Origin: Anaeromicrobium sediminis
GTDB lineage: Bacteria; Bacillota; Clostridia; Peptostreptococcales; Thermotaleaceae
Direction: 5' to 3'
NCBI RefSeq assembly: GCF_002270055.1
Contig: NZ_NIBG01000001.1
Coordinates: forward strand, 186,001-250,000
DNA length: 64,000 nucleotides
The notes under the pieces are model-generated. The model saw only the letters and a program-made list of their open reading frames with translations. It was not told the DNA's origin and ran no database searches. A program made the translations under genes and the position numbers. This document shows positions 35,873-44,838 of this stretch, one piece after another (position 1 is the first letter of the stretch; each line of letters starts with the position of its first letter).

Positions 35873-36021
35873 ATCTGAACAACCATTTGATATCTATTCA
35901 AAATACCAATTTCACATATATTCTTAATAAAAATAAATACAAAAACACATAGTCTGCTCCAGACATTAAGCGATTCATTAAAATATTTACGTAATGCCCT
36001 TAGCAAACTCATATTTATATT

Positions 36022-36858
36022 TTATTTTGTAGCTTTATAAAAAGTAACACCTTTATCATTATATAATCCATCATTCTCTAATATGTTTTGGTAATTTTCA
36101 ACTTTTTTGAAGTTTAGTTTTTCAAAAATATTTTTAAGATCATCTCCATCAAAATAGTGATTCCAAAAACGATATATTTTATAATTATTTTCTTCATCAA
36201 TAATTATATTTTGATCTAATATTGCTTTATTTTCTAGAAAATGACTTGATTGGGATAAACATAAATATGGTTCATCTTGCCAAAATCCACCTTCAGAAAA
36301 CTCCCAATTTCTTTCGAACTTCAAATTATCAATAGTATATTTATTAAGAGCATCAAAGATAAAAATGCCACCTGGTTTTAATGCATCATAAACTTTTTTT
36401 AAAAATACTTCTCTTTCTTCTATAGACAAAACTCCAAAGTCACAGTAAATCATAATGATTAGATCAAATTTATCTTTAAAATCTAAGTCTAAATAATCTT
36501 TACAAATATAGTTCACATCTAAATTATTTTGTTTTGCTCTATTCTTAGCATATTCTATTGAGTTTTGAGAGAAATCTACACCCGTAACCGTATATCCTTT
36601 CTTTGCAAATTTTTCTGTATATAGACCTGGACCACATCCTAAATCTAAGATCTCACCATCGGTTTTACCAAATTCTTTTAGTATCCACCTTACTGTTTTA
36701 TCAATACTTTCTTCCTTCCTACTTGCAATATTAATATCTGTATTTATATGAATTTCAAGTAATTGTTCTGAAATATACTTATCCGTCCACATAATTGCTG
36801 TGCCTTTATCATAAGGTTTCACATCATTTACTAAACTTATAATTTTTTGAATATCCAC
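36022..36858 (-). CDS. Class I SAM-dependent methyltransferase
   Basis: 278 residues, GTG start with GGAG six bases upstream. Motif I ILDLGCGPGLYTEKFAKKG (about 65-83), acidic GVDFSQNSI, then DLIIMIYCDFGVL and LKPGGIFIFDALN. Unspecific methyltransferase fold of the Methyltransf_25 kind; substrate unknown. The longer C-terminal part (about 175-278) is beta rich, as in small-molecule methyltransferases. Monocistronic, divergent from the next gene. Confidence 0.88.
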   Translation of the reverse strand: MDIQKIISLVNDVKPYDKGTAIMWTDKYISEQLLEIHINTDINIASRKEESIDKTVRWILKEFGKTDGEILDLGCGPGLYTEKFAKKGYTVTGVDFSQNSIEYAKNRAKQNNLDVNYICKDYLDLDFKDKFDLIIMIYCDFGVLSIEEREVFLKKVYDALKPGGIFIFDALNKYTIDNLKFERNWEFSEGGFWQDEPYLCLSQSSHFLENKAILDQNIIIDEENNYKIYRFWNHYFDGDDLKNIFEKLNFKKVENYQNILENDGLYNDKGVTFYKATK

Positions 36859-37065
36859 ACTATTCTCCTTTCATCATCTAGAAAATTTATCGATTTTCCC
36901 TAATATAGTCATCTAACCTAAGTTGTACATTAAACATACTTTGAAATATGCATTGAGCCATTTGTAATATTAGTCCAGAAATGGTTTACTATACAATGAA
37001 AGAACCTTAACTCAGTATTCATCATATTATGATAGCAATACAAAATTGATGGAGGGAAATACTTT

Positions 37066-37509
37066 ATGCATCCTTTGATGTTTCAATCATATGATGAAAT
37101 TTCCAAATATATATTAGGCTTATTGAACAGTTCTAGCCAACAAATCCTATTGATAGATGGCATTATATATAACTTACTGGTAAATACAATATTTAATGAC
37201 CATATAGAGTTCCAAGAATTCATGAATGAATGGAATGACGCTAGCTACTATCATTTCCAATGTGAAGGTTACATGAAAACCTTAGTTGTTACAAAATGTT
37301 ATTCTCACATGAGTATTTATTATTTTATCAATAACCTTATTATTCCTGCTGAAAAGCACTTTGCGGAATCATTAAAACATTTCTCTAAGATAAAAGTAAT
37401 TCCTGAATTAACACATACTGAACAATTCAAACTCCTACCTAAAAAAGTTGATGATCTTAAAAAAATTGCTATTCAAATTAAAGAAGGCATAAAATTATAT
37501 TCTTTATAA
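37066..37509 (+). CDS. Hypothetical protein, 147 residues
   Basis: ATG with GGAGGG upstream. No signal peptide or membrane segment. The mid part holds several His and Cys residues (YYHFQCEGYM, VTKCYSHMS) which could be coincidental. I do not recognise a family. A strong terminator follows, so it is probably expressed alone. Confidence 0.5.
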   Translation: MHPLMFQSYDEISKYILGLLNSSSQQILLIDGIIYNLLVNTIFNDHIEFQEFMNEWNDASYYHFQCEGYMKTLVVTKCYSHMSIYYFINNLIIPAEKHFAESLKHFSKIKVIPELTHTEQFKLLPKKVDDLKKIAIQIKEGIKLYSL

Positions 37510-37544
37510 AAATATACTGACAATTTGAAGTAACATAAAAAGAT

Positions 37545-37582
37545 ATAAATAGACTATGGCCATCCATAGTCTATTTATATTG
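37545..37582 (+). terminator. Terminator after the 147-residue gene
   Basis: Perfect 15-bp arms, ATAAATAGACTATGG with its complement, 4-base loop. Confidence 0.75.
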
Positions 37583-37739
37583 AGTTTGAGAGTTTAAAAT
37601 CTCTATTTAATTCCTATGACTTTTTTATCAAATTTCAACATTTCCCTACCAAATATTTGTAATTTGCCAATACTTGTAATATAATATATTTTGTTCGTTT
37701 ATTATATTTGTGAAATTAGACATTTTAAGGAGTTGCTTC

Positions 37740-38393
37740 ATGGAAAAGAAACATACAACCATATTATGTATAGTATTATTAGTCATATGTATAGTTTTTG
37801 TCCTAGGGTCGAATTTTGATCATTCTTTCTCCCCTTCTGCAAATTACCATTCATTAAAAATAGATTATACGAATGAAGAAATTCATGGAATTTTGAAAGA
37901 TCATTATAGAACTAAAAATCTATATGTAAACTATATTGGCTCTAACAAATATCGATATCTATATTCATTAGAACCATTAACTATGAATAATATTGACAAG
38001 GAAACTTTAGATCTTCTCAATTTTACTACCATCGGTGTTAATTTAAAAACGGGAAATATATTTAATAATAGTACTGGAGAATGTATTGGTAGTATAGGGA
38101 AAATTAGCAAAGAATTTAACATACTAACTCCAGAAGAATCAATCTTGCTTCTAGACCGTAAATTAATTGCTAAGAAAAATACTATGGCATCTTTAATATC
38201 ATTTAGATCATTCAATAAGGGAAATATTATTATCAAAGAACAAGTAACGACAAAAAATAACTTATCTGACACTGCTGTTTCATTTATTATCAACCCAGTG
38301 ACTAGACAGGTATATGATCTAAAATCGGGAGATTTTGTTTTCTTCTTAGATGAGCCACGGTCTATGACATATACTTCTAAAAAGAATCTTTAA
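37740..38393 (+). CDS. Membrane-anchored exported protein of unknown function
   Basis: 217 residues from ATG 37740, seven bases after AAGGAG. The N-terminus (TTILCIVLLVICIVFVLGS) is a single membrane anchor or signal segment. The outer part ends with a PepSY-like stretch, IINPVTRQVYDLKSGDFV. Family not recognised. Terminator follows at 38401. Confidence 0.55.
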   Translation: MEKKHTTILCIVLLVICIVFVLGSNFDHSFSPSANYHSLKIDYTNEEIHGILKDHYRTKNLYVNYIGSNKYRYLYSLEPLTMNNIDKETLDLLNFTTIGVNLKTGNIFNNSTGECIGSIGKISKEFNILTPEESILLLDRKLIAKKNTMASLISFRSFNKGNIIIKEQVTTKNNLSDTAVSFIINPVTRQVYDLKSGDFVFFLDEPRSMTYTSKKNL

Positions 38394-38400
38394 AAAGTTA

Positions 38401-38432
38401 CCCCATTAAGCACATTTACTTAGTGGGGTTTT
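38401..38432 (+). terminator. Terminator after exported protein gene
   Basis: CCCCATTAAG and CTTAGTGGGG arms followed by TTTTAT. Confidence 0.8.
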
Positions 38433-38504
38433 ATAATATATTTCATACTTCTTCCAAGGGAACATAATATAATTATGGTAAACCATTATGTAGTTATAAA
38501 AAAG

Positions 38505-38524
38505 GCATGCCATCACTGGCACGC
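38505..38524 (-). terminator. Terminator of the MBL-fold operon
   Basis: GCATGCCA/TGGCACGC arms with TCAC loop; on the minus strand a T-run follows (complement of 38493-38503). It sits 3 bases past the stop region at 38527. Confidence 0.65.
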
Positions 38525-38526
38525 TC

Positions 38527-39240
38527 CTATTCTAATTCAATCCCTACATATTTTCTATCTTCATAAACTTTTCTTTTTATTCTAATACTCTTTCCTACAA
38601 GGATGGAATAATCCTTCTTCATACGCTGAAACACCTTTCTAGTAGTATCATAAAAGACTTGTGATTTTCTTTGTAAGTCTAACAACCAAGCTCCTTCATA
38701 ATAATCGTACTCTGGTATCTCTACAGGGTTATTATGTATTAGTACATAGTTTTTAATCTTCCTATGCATTTCCTTATTATGGATTTGTAATTGACCATTT
38801 AATGTTACATCAGATAAATGTAGACACCATGCCTTATTGTCACTACATTGGTCCATTATAAGTTTTATATCTTCCTCTAATTCATTAAGTTCAAATTCCA
38901 ATTCTCCTGACATTTCGTCTGCCATTTTCCTAAACCTTTTATAAGACATTATGCCATCTGTATCTTCCCCTACCATATTTAATAAATAGTAGCTTAAGCT
39001 TCTAAGTTTATCATTAAAATTATGGAATGTTAAAGTAGGTACTTTAGCATCTTTATCTTCCTCTATATTATAGTCCTTTATCTTTTTATCTAACTCTCTT
39101 AAATAGGCCTTATAGCGGTCTAATTCTATTTGAGTAGTTATTATAAGATATCTAAGGTATAAAATAAAATCTTCCTTCGTCTCAAAATCAAAAACGTCAT
39201 AGTTAAATATTTCTTGAATTTCTTCATTTATCTCATCCAT
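38527..39240 (-). CDS. Hypothetical protein, mostly helical
   Basis: 237 residues, starting 5 bases after the MBL-fold hydrolase stop, so the two form an operon. It is rich in Glu, Asp, Lys and Tyr with long helices (LYLRYLIITTQIELDRYKAY, ELNELEEDIKLIMDQ) and a C-terminal basic strand (SIRIKRKVYEDRKYVGIELE). No membrane segment, no catalytic motif, no family recognised. Confidence 0.55.
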   Translation of the reverse strand: MDEINEEIQEIFNYDVFDFETKEDFILYLRYLIITTQIELDRYKAYLRELDKKIKDYNIEEDKDAKVPTLTFHNFNDKLRSLSYYLLNMVGEDTDGIMSYKRFRKMADEMSGELEFELNELEEDIKLIMDQCSDNKAWCLHLSDVTLNGQLQIHNKEMHRKIKNYVLIHNNPVEIPEYDYYEGAWLLDLQRKSQVFYDTTRKVFQRMKKDYSILVGKSIRIKRKVYEDRKYVGIELE

Positions 39241-39244
39241 ATTA

Positions 39245-40102
39245 TTACTTCACCCTTTTCTTAAAATGTCCTGCTATATACCAATCTACACTTAATAGGT
39301 CATCCTCTGTTATGTGCCTTAATCGTCTTTCAAGCTTTTCTAATATAGCATTTCTATTATAACCCAATTCCTCTACAATTTCACCTATTTTGATATAACG
39401 GTCTATGGTCTCCTCCATTTTTTCCCTAGGGATTTTTTCGTCCACATGGGCTTCTACAAAGTATTCTGCATCATAAGAAAGTATCTTCTCTCCTAATCTA
39501 CGTACCCCGTCTACAGTCCAACTCCACTCCCCATTATAAATATCCACAAATAAGCTATCACCTATAAAAAGGGTTTTTTCTTTAGTTGAATATATAAAAG
39601 TTGAATCAGGAGAATGGTTTCCTCCCACATGTTCTAAAATACATATATGGTTTCCAATATCTATGCTTATAGATTTTTCAAAGATCACTTCTGGGACCTT
39701 TAACTCTATATTTCTATCTTCTTTAAATTCTGCTTTTATTTTCTCACTACAAAACTCTATCTCTTCTCCCATGGCCACTCTCTCATCAAGAGCCTCATCT
39801 GACCAATCAAGTCCCATCATGTCTTTTATCTTATTTGCCGTATACTTATGACAAAATGTTAGTGCATCCATCTCTTTAATTCCAAATACATGATCCCAAT
39901 GCCAATGGGTTATGGCTAGAAGTCTCTTTTTATATATTCCTAAATTGTCTAACTGGCATAAAAATGTTTTTGCATGATCTGTTGAGTTTCCTCCATCCAC
40001 TATTAAAACCTTATCATCCCCTACTATGGCTGCCAATATTGGTCTATCTGTTTCTTCCACAGGAGGCATATAATATATATTGTTGCTAAATTTTTTAAGC
40101 AT
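39245..40102 (-). CDS. Metallo-beta-lactamase-fold hydrolase
   Basis: 285 residues from ATG 40102, chosen for GGAGGG upstream; the open frame extends further. Metal motif HWHWDHVFG (about 75-83), the second ligand HVGGNHSPDST, and Asp in FIGDSLFVD, with His in VEAHVDE. It hydrolyses esters, thioesters or similar with two Zn or Fe ions; substrate unknown. Located past the transporter of the reductase operon and co-transcribed with a hypothetical gene. Confidence 0.88.
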   Translation of the reverse strand: MLKKFSNNIYYMPPVEETDRPILAAIVGDDKVLIVDGGNSTDHAKTFLCQLDNLGIYKKRLLAITHWHWDHVFGIKEMDALTFCHKYTANKIKDMMGLDWSDEALDERVAMGEEIEFCSEKIKAEFKEDRNIELKVPEVIFEKSISIDIGNHICILEHVGGNHSPDSTFIYSTKEKTLFIGDSLFVDIYNGEWSWTVDGVRRLGEKILSYDAEYFVEAHVDEKIPREKMEETIDRYIKIGEIVEELGYNRNAILEKLERRLRHITEDDLLSVDWYIAGHFKKRVK

Positions 40103-40124
40103 AATCTTCCCTCCAACAAAATAT

Positions 40125-40152
40125 AAGGACATATTTAAATATGCCCTTATGT
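40125..40152 (-). terminator. Terminator of the NSS transporter gene
   Basis: TAAGGACATATTT and AAATATGCCCTTA imperfect arms, immediately after the transporter stop in the minus direction. Confidence 0.55.
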
Positions 40153-40187
40153 TATCATAATTTATATGGTTTTAAAAGGATTGATTA

Positions 40188-41543
40188 CTAAAATATGCCC
40201 GTGATCATAATGATTCCTACAGCTATTGGAACAATATATTTAACTATAAATCTCCAACTATTACTTACTTTAATATTAGTAGATCCAATATTGGTATCTT
40301 CCATGAATTTTTCAAATTTCCATACATATGCTGTGTATATGGATATTAGTAAAGCACATAAGGTAAGTAGTATGTTTCCAGATACGAAATCTACAAGTCC
40401 AAATAAATCTCTACCTAATATTTTAATATGACTCCATGGACCTTGAGATAGGATAGGTCCCATTCCAACTAGGAACATGGCTCCTATTGAATACCATACA
40501 GCTTTTTTTCTACTAACTTTAAATATTCCCTCTACAGTACTAGCTACTGGTTCTAAGAATCCAAGGGCCGATGTTATTCCAGCTAAAGTTATTAGGAAGA
40601 AGAACATTCCTCCAAAGAAATTGCCAAATGGTATTTTAGAAAAGAGTTTTGGCATGGTAATAAAAAGTAGACCAGGGCCTGCATCAGGTGACATCCCGAA
40701 GGCAAAAAGTGCTGGAAATATAACTAATCCTGAGATGAAAGCAACTGCCGTGTCAAATATTACTACCAAAATTGAATCCTTAGGAACGTCTGTAGTCTTT
40801 GGACTCAAATAACTTCCATATACAAAAGCAGAAGCCATACCTATTCCAACAGAGAAAAAGGCCTGACCTAGTGCAGCTAAAGCAACACTACCGTTAATTT
40901 TACTAAAGTCCGGTGTTAGGTACCATCTAAGACCATCTATTGAATTTTCTAAAGTCAATGATCTTATGGCCAAAACTATTAACATTATAAATAGGGCTGG
41001 CATCATGTATTTACAAGCCTTTTCTATGCCCTTCTCAATTCCCTTAGTAGCTATTATTCCTGTTATTCCTAATGCTAATACAGTATATGCAATAAGTTGA
41101 GTAGGATTTGACATGAAGTTCTTATAAACAAGACCAATCTCCTCAACAGAAGCTCCATCGAATTGACTAAATGAAATTTTAAAGAAATAACTTATGACAG
41201 AGCCAATGACCATTGGATAATAAGTCATTATTAAAAATACAGCTATAGTTCCTGTCCATCCTATAGATACCCAAAAGCTACCTTTTCCTTCTATCTTTCT
41301 CATACCCATTATGGGATTTTCTTGTGCTTTTCTACCTAAACTAATTTCAGAAATAAACAAAGGGATGCATATAACTATACAAATGGCGAAATATAAGAAT
41401 AAAAAGGCTCCTCCTCCATTCATACCAACCATATAAGGAAATCTCCATATGTTCCCCAGACCTATGGCAAATCCAGCCGTAGCCATTATGAATCCAAAAC
41501 GACTTGCCCAATTTTCCCTTTTTTTACTTTTCACATTACTCAT
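40188..41543 (-). CDS. Sodium-dependent transporter, NSS/SNF family
   Basis: 451 residues, GGAGGG before ATG. LeuT-like: SRFGFIMATAGFAIGLGNIWRFPYM in the first helix (the Na/ligand site), then about 11 membrane segments, as in bacterial NSS carriers. It probably imports an amino acid or quaternary amine. It follows the protein B-type reductase genes by 86 bases with a weak hairpin between, so it likely supplies their substrate (for example betaine or sarcosine). Confidence 0.9.
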   Translation of the reverse strand: MSNVKSKKRENWASRFGFIMATAGFAIGLGNIWRFPYMVGMNGGGAFLFLYFAICIVICIPLFISEISLGRKAQENPIMGMRKIEGKGSFWVSIGWTGTIAVFLIMTYYPMVIGSVISYFFKISFSQFDGASVEEIGLVYKNFMSNPTQLIAYTVLALGITGIIATKGIEKGIEKACKYMMPALFIMLIVLAIRSLTLENSIDGLRWYLTPDFSKINGSVALAALGQAFFSVGIGMASAFVYGSYLSPKTTDVPKDSILVVIFDTAVAFISGLVIFPALFAFGMSPDAGPGLLFITMPKLFSKIPFGNFFGGMFFFLITLAGITSALGFLEPVASTVEGIFKVSRKKAVWYSIGAMFLVGMGPILSQGPWSHIKILGRDLFGLVDFVSGNILLTLCALLISIYTAYVWKFEKFMEDTNIGSTNIKVSNSWRFIVKYIVPIAVGIIMITGIF

Positions 41544-41579
41544 TTAATCCCTCCCACTAAATTCTTAGAATTTAATTAA

Positions 41580-41624
41580 GGCGGTTATATCTTCTTATTC
41601 TATATAGATTCAACAACCGCCCCT
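41580..41624 (-). terminator. Hairpin between the GrdB-type gene and the transporter
   Basis: GGCGGTT/AACCGCC arms with an AT-rich loop; no strong T-run on the minus strand. It probably reduces read-through rather than ending it. Confidence 0.5.
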
Positions 41625-41629
41625 TTCAT

Positions 41630-42940
41630 TTACTCCAATATGGTTTGTTCCTCTATCTCCGTACCTATTAACTGAAGAGCCTTTTCTATTAATCCTCTTC
41701 TTAAGTCACGTTCTTTTATTAAATCTAGTTTAGGGTTACCTAGTGGATAAGGTATGGATACAGTAGGGACTATTCTATTAGCTCCCACCGATTCCGATAT
41801 AGGTACTATGGTGGATAAATGTACTACAGGAATACCGTACTTTTCTATTCCCTTTACCATGGTTGCACCGCAACGAGTACAAGTGCCTCATGTAGATGTA
41901 AGTAATACGCCATCAACTTTAGCATCAAACAATTCCTTTCCTATATCTTTTCCAAACTCTTTTCCATTAGAAACGGATGTACCCGTTCCAGTTGTGGTGA
42001 AAAAGTATTCGTATACCTTTCCTATAACACCTTCTGTCTCTAAATCTCTTAATACATCTAGAGGCAATACCCTATTAGGATCTTCATTAGCATATATGGG
42101 ATCATACCCACCATGGATAGTCTCATAAAAATCAGAAGTCAAACTATCCACATCATTTATTAAATATTTACCGTATTTAGATGCACTAGCTGATTCTATT
42201 CTATCAGGATTGTTTTTAGGTACTATTCCTCCACTAGTTACTATAGCTATAGTTGCTTTCCTTAAGTCCTTAATAGGTTTAGCTGGATCTACCTTATCAA
42301 ACACTGGCATAGGTAATTCTGTAGTAAAATCTTCATTGTTAAATCTAGCCAATAACATGTCTACAGCCCTTTGAGATCCTCTTTTTTCAGAGAATACAGT
42401 TTTTCTAATGCCCTTTGGAATATAGCCATCTATCTGAGGACTATCTAACTCTATATCCCATAATAACTTTTTAGAAATGGATACCATCTTCTTTAGGGCT
42501 CTCCTCATACCACTAGCCGAATCACCAGTAGATATTATATAAGAATTTTCATTACATATTTCAACCCCTGGATTCTCTTCATACATACCAGTGACTACAG
42601 GTATATTTAACTCTTTATTAACAATTTGAGCTACACCTGCACAAGCCATACCGTATCTTCCTGCATTAAACGACGGGCCTGCTATTACTATATCTGGTTC
42701 ATATTCTTTAATACTCTTGGAAATGATTTTTATTGCTTCATCCTTATTTTCATTGAAATAATTATCTCCACATATTAAAGTTCCTACCACTTCTATGGAG
42801 TCATCACATAAGTTTTCAAAGGCCAAACCAGGACCTATAGGACCTTTTTTCATAATAGGTTCTATATGAGCCATATCCTCACCACCTATTTGACCAAAGA
42901 ACTGATTTAAATAATAAATTACTTTATATTTTTTATTCAT
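41630..42940 (-). CDS. Selenoprotein B subunit of glycine/sarcosine/betaine reductase (GrdB/GrdF/GrdH type)
   Basis: The frame is interrupted by TGA at 41888-41890 and continues in frame to 41630. It gives 436 residues, as for GrdB, with selenocysteine at codon 351 in the motif TST-U-GTCTRCG. This is the substrate-activating, redox-active selenol; without recoding it would be cut at 350 residues. Protein B forms a Schiff base and passes the carboxymethyl group to selenoprotein A. A SECIS-like hairpin lies 3' of the UGA. It follows the GrdE-type gene by 16 bases. Which amine it uses cannot be told. Confidence 0.93.
41862..41874 (-). promoter_or_regulatory. Candidate bacterial SECIS apical hairpin
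   Basis: In the mRNA, 16 bases after the UGA first base, GTTGC-GGT-GCAAC forms a 5-bp stem with loop GGU. This is a suitable place for SelB recognition, and a lower stem GCAC/GUGC can also form. Structure by eye only. Confidence 0.45.
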
Positions 42941-42956
42941 CCTATTCCCTCCCTTC

Positions 42957-44243
42957 TTAATAGCCTTTGACAGTCACATTATGATATCCAATTTCAGATG
43001 TAGCACCTATTATTGCATTTAATTCACAACTAATTTGTCCCTTCTCATCAAGACTTCCTTCGTAGCCTCCTGCCAAATTCTCTATTGCCTTAGGATTACC
43101 TATTACCTTGTCAGCTGCTGGTAAAACTACCAAATGACTTACATTTCCAGTAGATACAACTGCTTTAGCTTCTTTAGCCGTATCTGCTAGTGATTGGGAT
43201 GATCCATCCCTTCCTGCACACTCATCTGTTATTAGTACGGTCTTTATTCCATCCTTTTCTAGCCTTCTACAGATCATTAATAAATCTGCATCAGGATTTC
43301 CATAACCTTCTTCACTTACTATAACTCCATCTGCACCAAGTGATTTCACTATCTTAGTTGCATAATTGCATGACCTTATTTTTCCTTCTAAAGTAGTTAG
43401 CTCTGGTGTCATTACAACTCCTAGGAAATTTAATTCCTTTCCGTGTTTATTATATAGATCTAATATTACAGAGTTATTTAAATGCTGATAAGTAGTTATC
43501 TTGTCGCATGCTGCCACACAATTACCACTTATTACTGCTCCATCTAATATTTCATTTGGATGTATAAAAGTAGGCAACATAACCTTTGAATCTACACCAT
43601 ATATGTAGGTATCATGTAGTAACCCCTGTGATATGAGCATTTGTACATAGACTACCTTAGGCAAATCCTTATATTTTAATGTACTATCTCCTACGGATTC
43701 AAGATTGTATACTAAAAGTTCATCTTCTTTAATATGCCTACCAGCTTCTCCCACATAAGAGGCTGCTTTTAATCCTGCTTTTCTTACAGCTTCTTCATGT
43801 TCATGGGCATGTAAATCCTTAACTGGTGTTATGTCTACCACTAGATTATAGGTACTAGAAAATGGTGTATAGGCTCCACCTTCTCCCCACATATCTATAA
43901 TGCCTTCCTGGAAACCTACAATATCACCTATAGTTACAACAGCAGCACCTTTTAATACCTTAGTTTTTCCAGTACCAGCTTCAAACATCTTGCTTGTTAC
44001 ACCTGGAAATCCATTTCCTTCTCCCTCGGTTTTTACCCTAGGTTCTATTACGTCCTTCACAGGTATAATTCTCGTTTTATCTCCTGGCTTAGCTATATCT
44101 ACTTTCACATCCATTATTCTAGGATCTTCTTTTAAAATATTTCTCAATTCATTTTCATTAATGTGCAATATGCCATCCTCTACCAATGTTCTTTCTCCAA
44201 ATACCATATCCTTAATATGAATATTTCCAATTTCTAATTTCAA
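42957..44243 (-). CDS. Protein B proprotein of glycine/sarcosine/betaine reductase (GrdE/GrdG/GrdI type)
   Basis: 428 residues, TTG 44243 with GGAGG about eight bases upstream; this matches the usual start (LKLEIGNIHIKDM). The self-cleavage Cys that makes the pyruvoyl group is in SGNCVAAC (Cys 242, as in known GrdE). The start overlaps the grdX end by 32 bases. It forms the substrate-binding protein B with the selenoprotein subunit. GrdA, GrdC and GrdD are not in the window, so they must be encoded elsewhere. Confidence 0.93.
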   Translation of the reverse strand: MKLEIGNIHIKDMVFGERTLVEDGILHINENELRNILKEDPRIMDVKVDIAKPGDKTRIIPVKDVIEPRVKTEGEGNGFPGVTSKMFEAGTGKTKVLKGAAVVTIGDIVGFQEGIIDMWGEGGAYTPFSSTYNLVVDITPVKDLHAHEHEEAVRKAGLKAASYVGEAGRHIKEDELLVYNLESVGDSTLKYKDLPKVVYVQMLISQGLLHDTYIYGVDSKVMLPTFIHPNEILDGAVISGNCVAACDKITTYQHLNNSVILDLYNKHGKELNFLGVVMTPELTTLEGKIRSCNYATKIVKSLGADGVIVSEEGYGNPDADLLMICRRLEKDGIKTVLITDECAGRDGSSQSLADTAKEAKAVVSTGNVSHLVVLPAADKVIGNPKAIENLAGGYEGSLDEKGQISCELNAIIGATSEIGYHNVTVKGY

Positions 44244-44628
44244 GAAATTCACCTCCAAATGTGCTTTTAACCTCTTCCATACCACTTTTTAAAAGGGTAT
44301 AGTCTATCATAGCAAAGTCCTTATAATGTTCTTTTCTTTTTCTGTGACCATTTTTTATGTATAAGTTGTCATATTTAAGAATGCTATCCTCGATAACTTC
44401 TAGTTGGAATAAATCTTTATTTTCCTTTATCTTTCTTAATATTATAGATTTTACGGGAGATAAAACCATTTTTATACTGGCATTTAAGGGATGGGTTACT
44501 AGTTCATAATCTTGGTGTAATAAATCTCTTGTTTTTATTAATACATCCTTTGGATTTCCATCTACCCATATGGTATTTTCAAATTCATTTTTTACCATAG
44601 GATTATTGCTAATAATTTTATACTCCAT
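44212..44628 (-). CDS. grdX: GrdX family protein
   Basis: 138 residues, GGAGG before ATG. The sequence starts MEYKIISNNPMVKNEF and includes EVIEDSILKYDNLYIKNGHRKRK. GrdX is the small conserved first gene of most grd operons; its role is unclear. The call rests on position and length. It lies 43 bases downstream of the -24/-12 promoter. Confidence 0.82.
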   Translation of the reverse strand: MEYKIISNNPMVKNEFENTIWVDGNPKDVLIKTRDLLHQDYELVTHPLNASIKMVLSPVKSIILRKIKENKDLFQLEVIEDSILKYDNLYIKNGHRKRKEHYKDFAMIDYTLLKSGMEEVKSTFGGEFLEIRNWKYSY

Positions 44629-44670
44629 GGCCTGCCTCCTTTCTATAGGATTGTTTTATGCTATTATAAT

Positions 44671-44688
44671 TAGCAAATTACATACCAA
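44671..44688 (-). promoter_or_regulatory. Sigma-54 (-24/-12) promoter of the grdX operon
   Basis: Minus strand TTGGTATGTAATTTGCTA: GG and GC separated by exactly 10 bases, matching the TGGCAC-N5-TTGCW consensus well. Start of transcription would be near 44660, about 30 bases before grdX. A sigma-54 activator gene ends 150 bases upstream. Confidence 0.8.
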
Positions 44689-44728
44689 CTTTTATACTTA
44701 CTCCATAATTCTATTAATCGTTCTCTCA

Positions 44729-44745
44729 GTGCAAGTAAAGTACAC
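44729..44745 (-). promoter_or_regulatory. Possible activator-binding site (UAS) upstream of the -24/-12 promoter
   Basis: Imperfect inverted repeat GTGCA-AGTAAAG-TACAC about 55 bases upstream of the promoter, where an enhancer-binding protein would be expected. Weak, only one site seen. Confidence 0.3.
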
Positions 44746-44759
44746 GTTTTTTACAAAAC

Positions 44760-44789
44760 AAAAAGACGAATACTACAATCCGTCTTTTT
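44760..44789 (-). terminator. Terminator of the sensor/regulator operon
   Basis: AAAAAGACG and CGTCTTTTT perfect arms, followed by T's in the minus direction. Confidence 0.85.
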
Positions 44790-44838
44790 CATAATAGGAA
44801 ATTTTTTTCCCAACATACTATGTAATTTTTTTCCTATA

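Larger units (their letters stand above)
34991..36021. other. Gene-free, AT-rich region with right repeat cluster and hairpins
   Basis: Holds the terminator at 35009-35053, the repeat cluster 35234-35392, a hairpin (TCCAACTAT at 35441-35449 with ATAGTTGGA at 35472-35480) and the terminator of the methyltransferase gene. A 34-codon frame at 35120-35224 (MNVQGTDVYRYIEEMITSM...) lacks a ribosome site and may be a gene fragment. Confidence 0.5.

Noticed and set aside
44729-44745. Strong enhancer for the sigma-54 promoter
   Set aside because: Only one imperfect repeat is seen; listed as low-confidence, not as a proven site.
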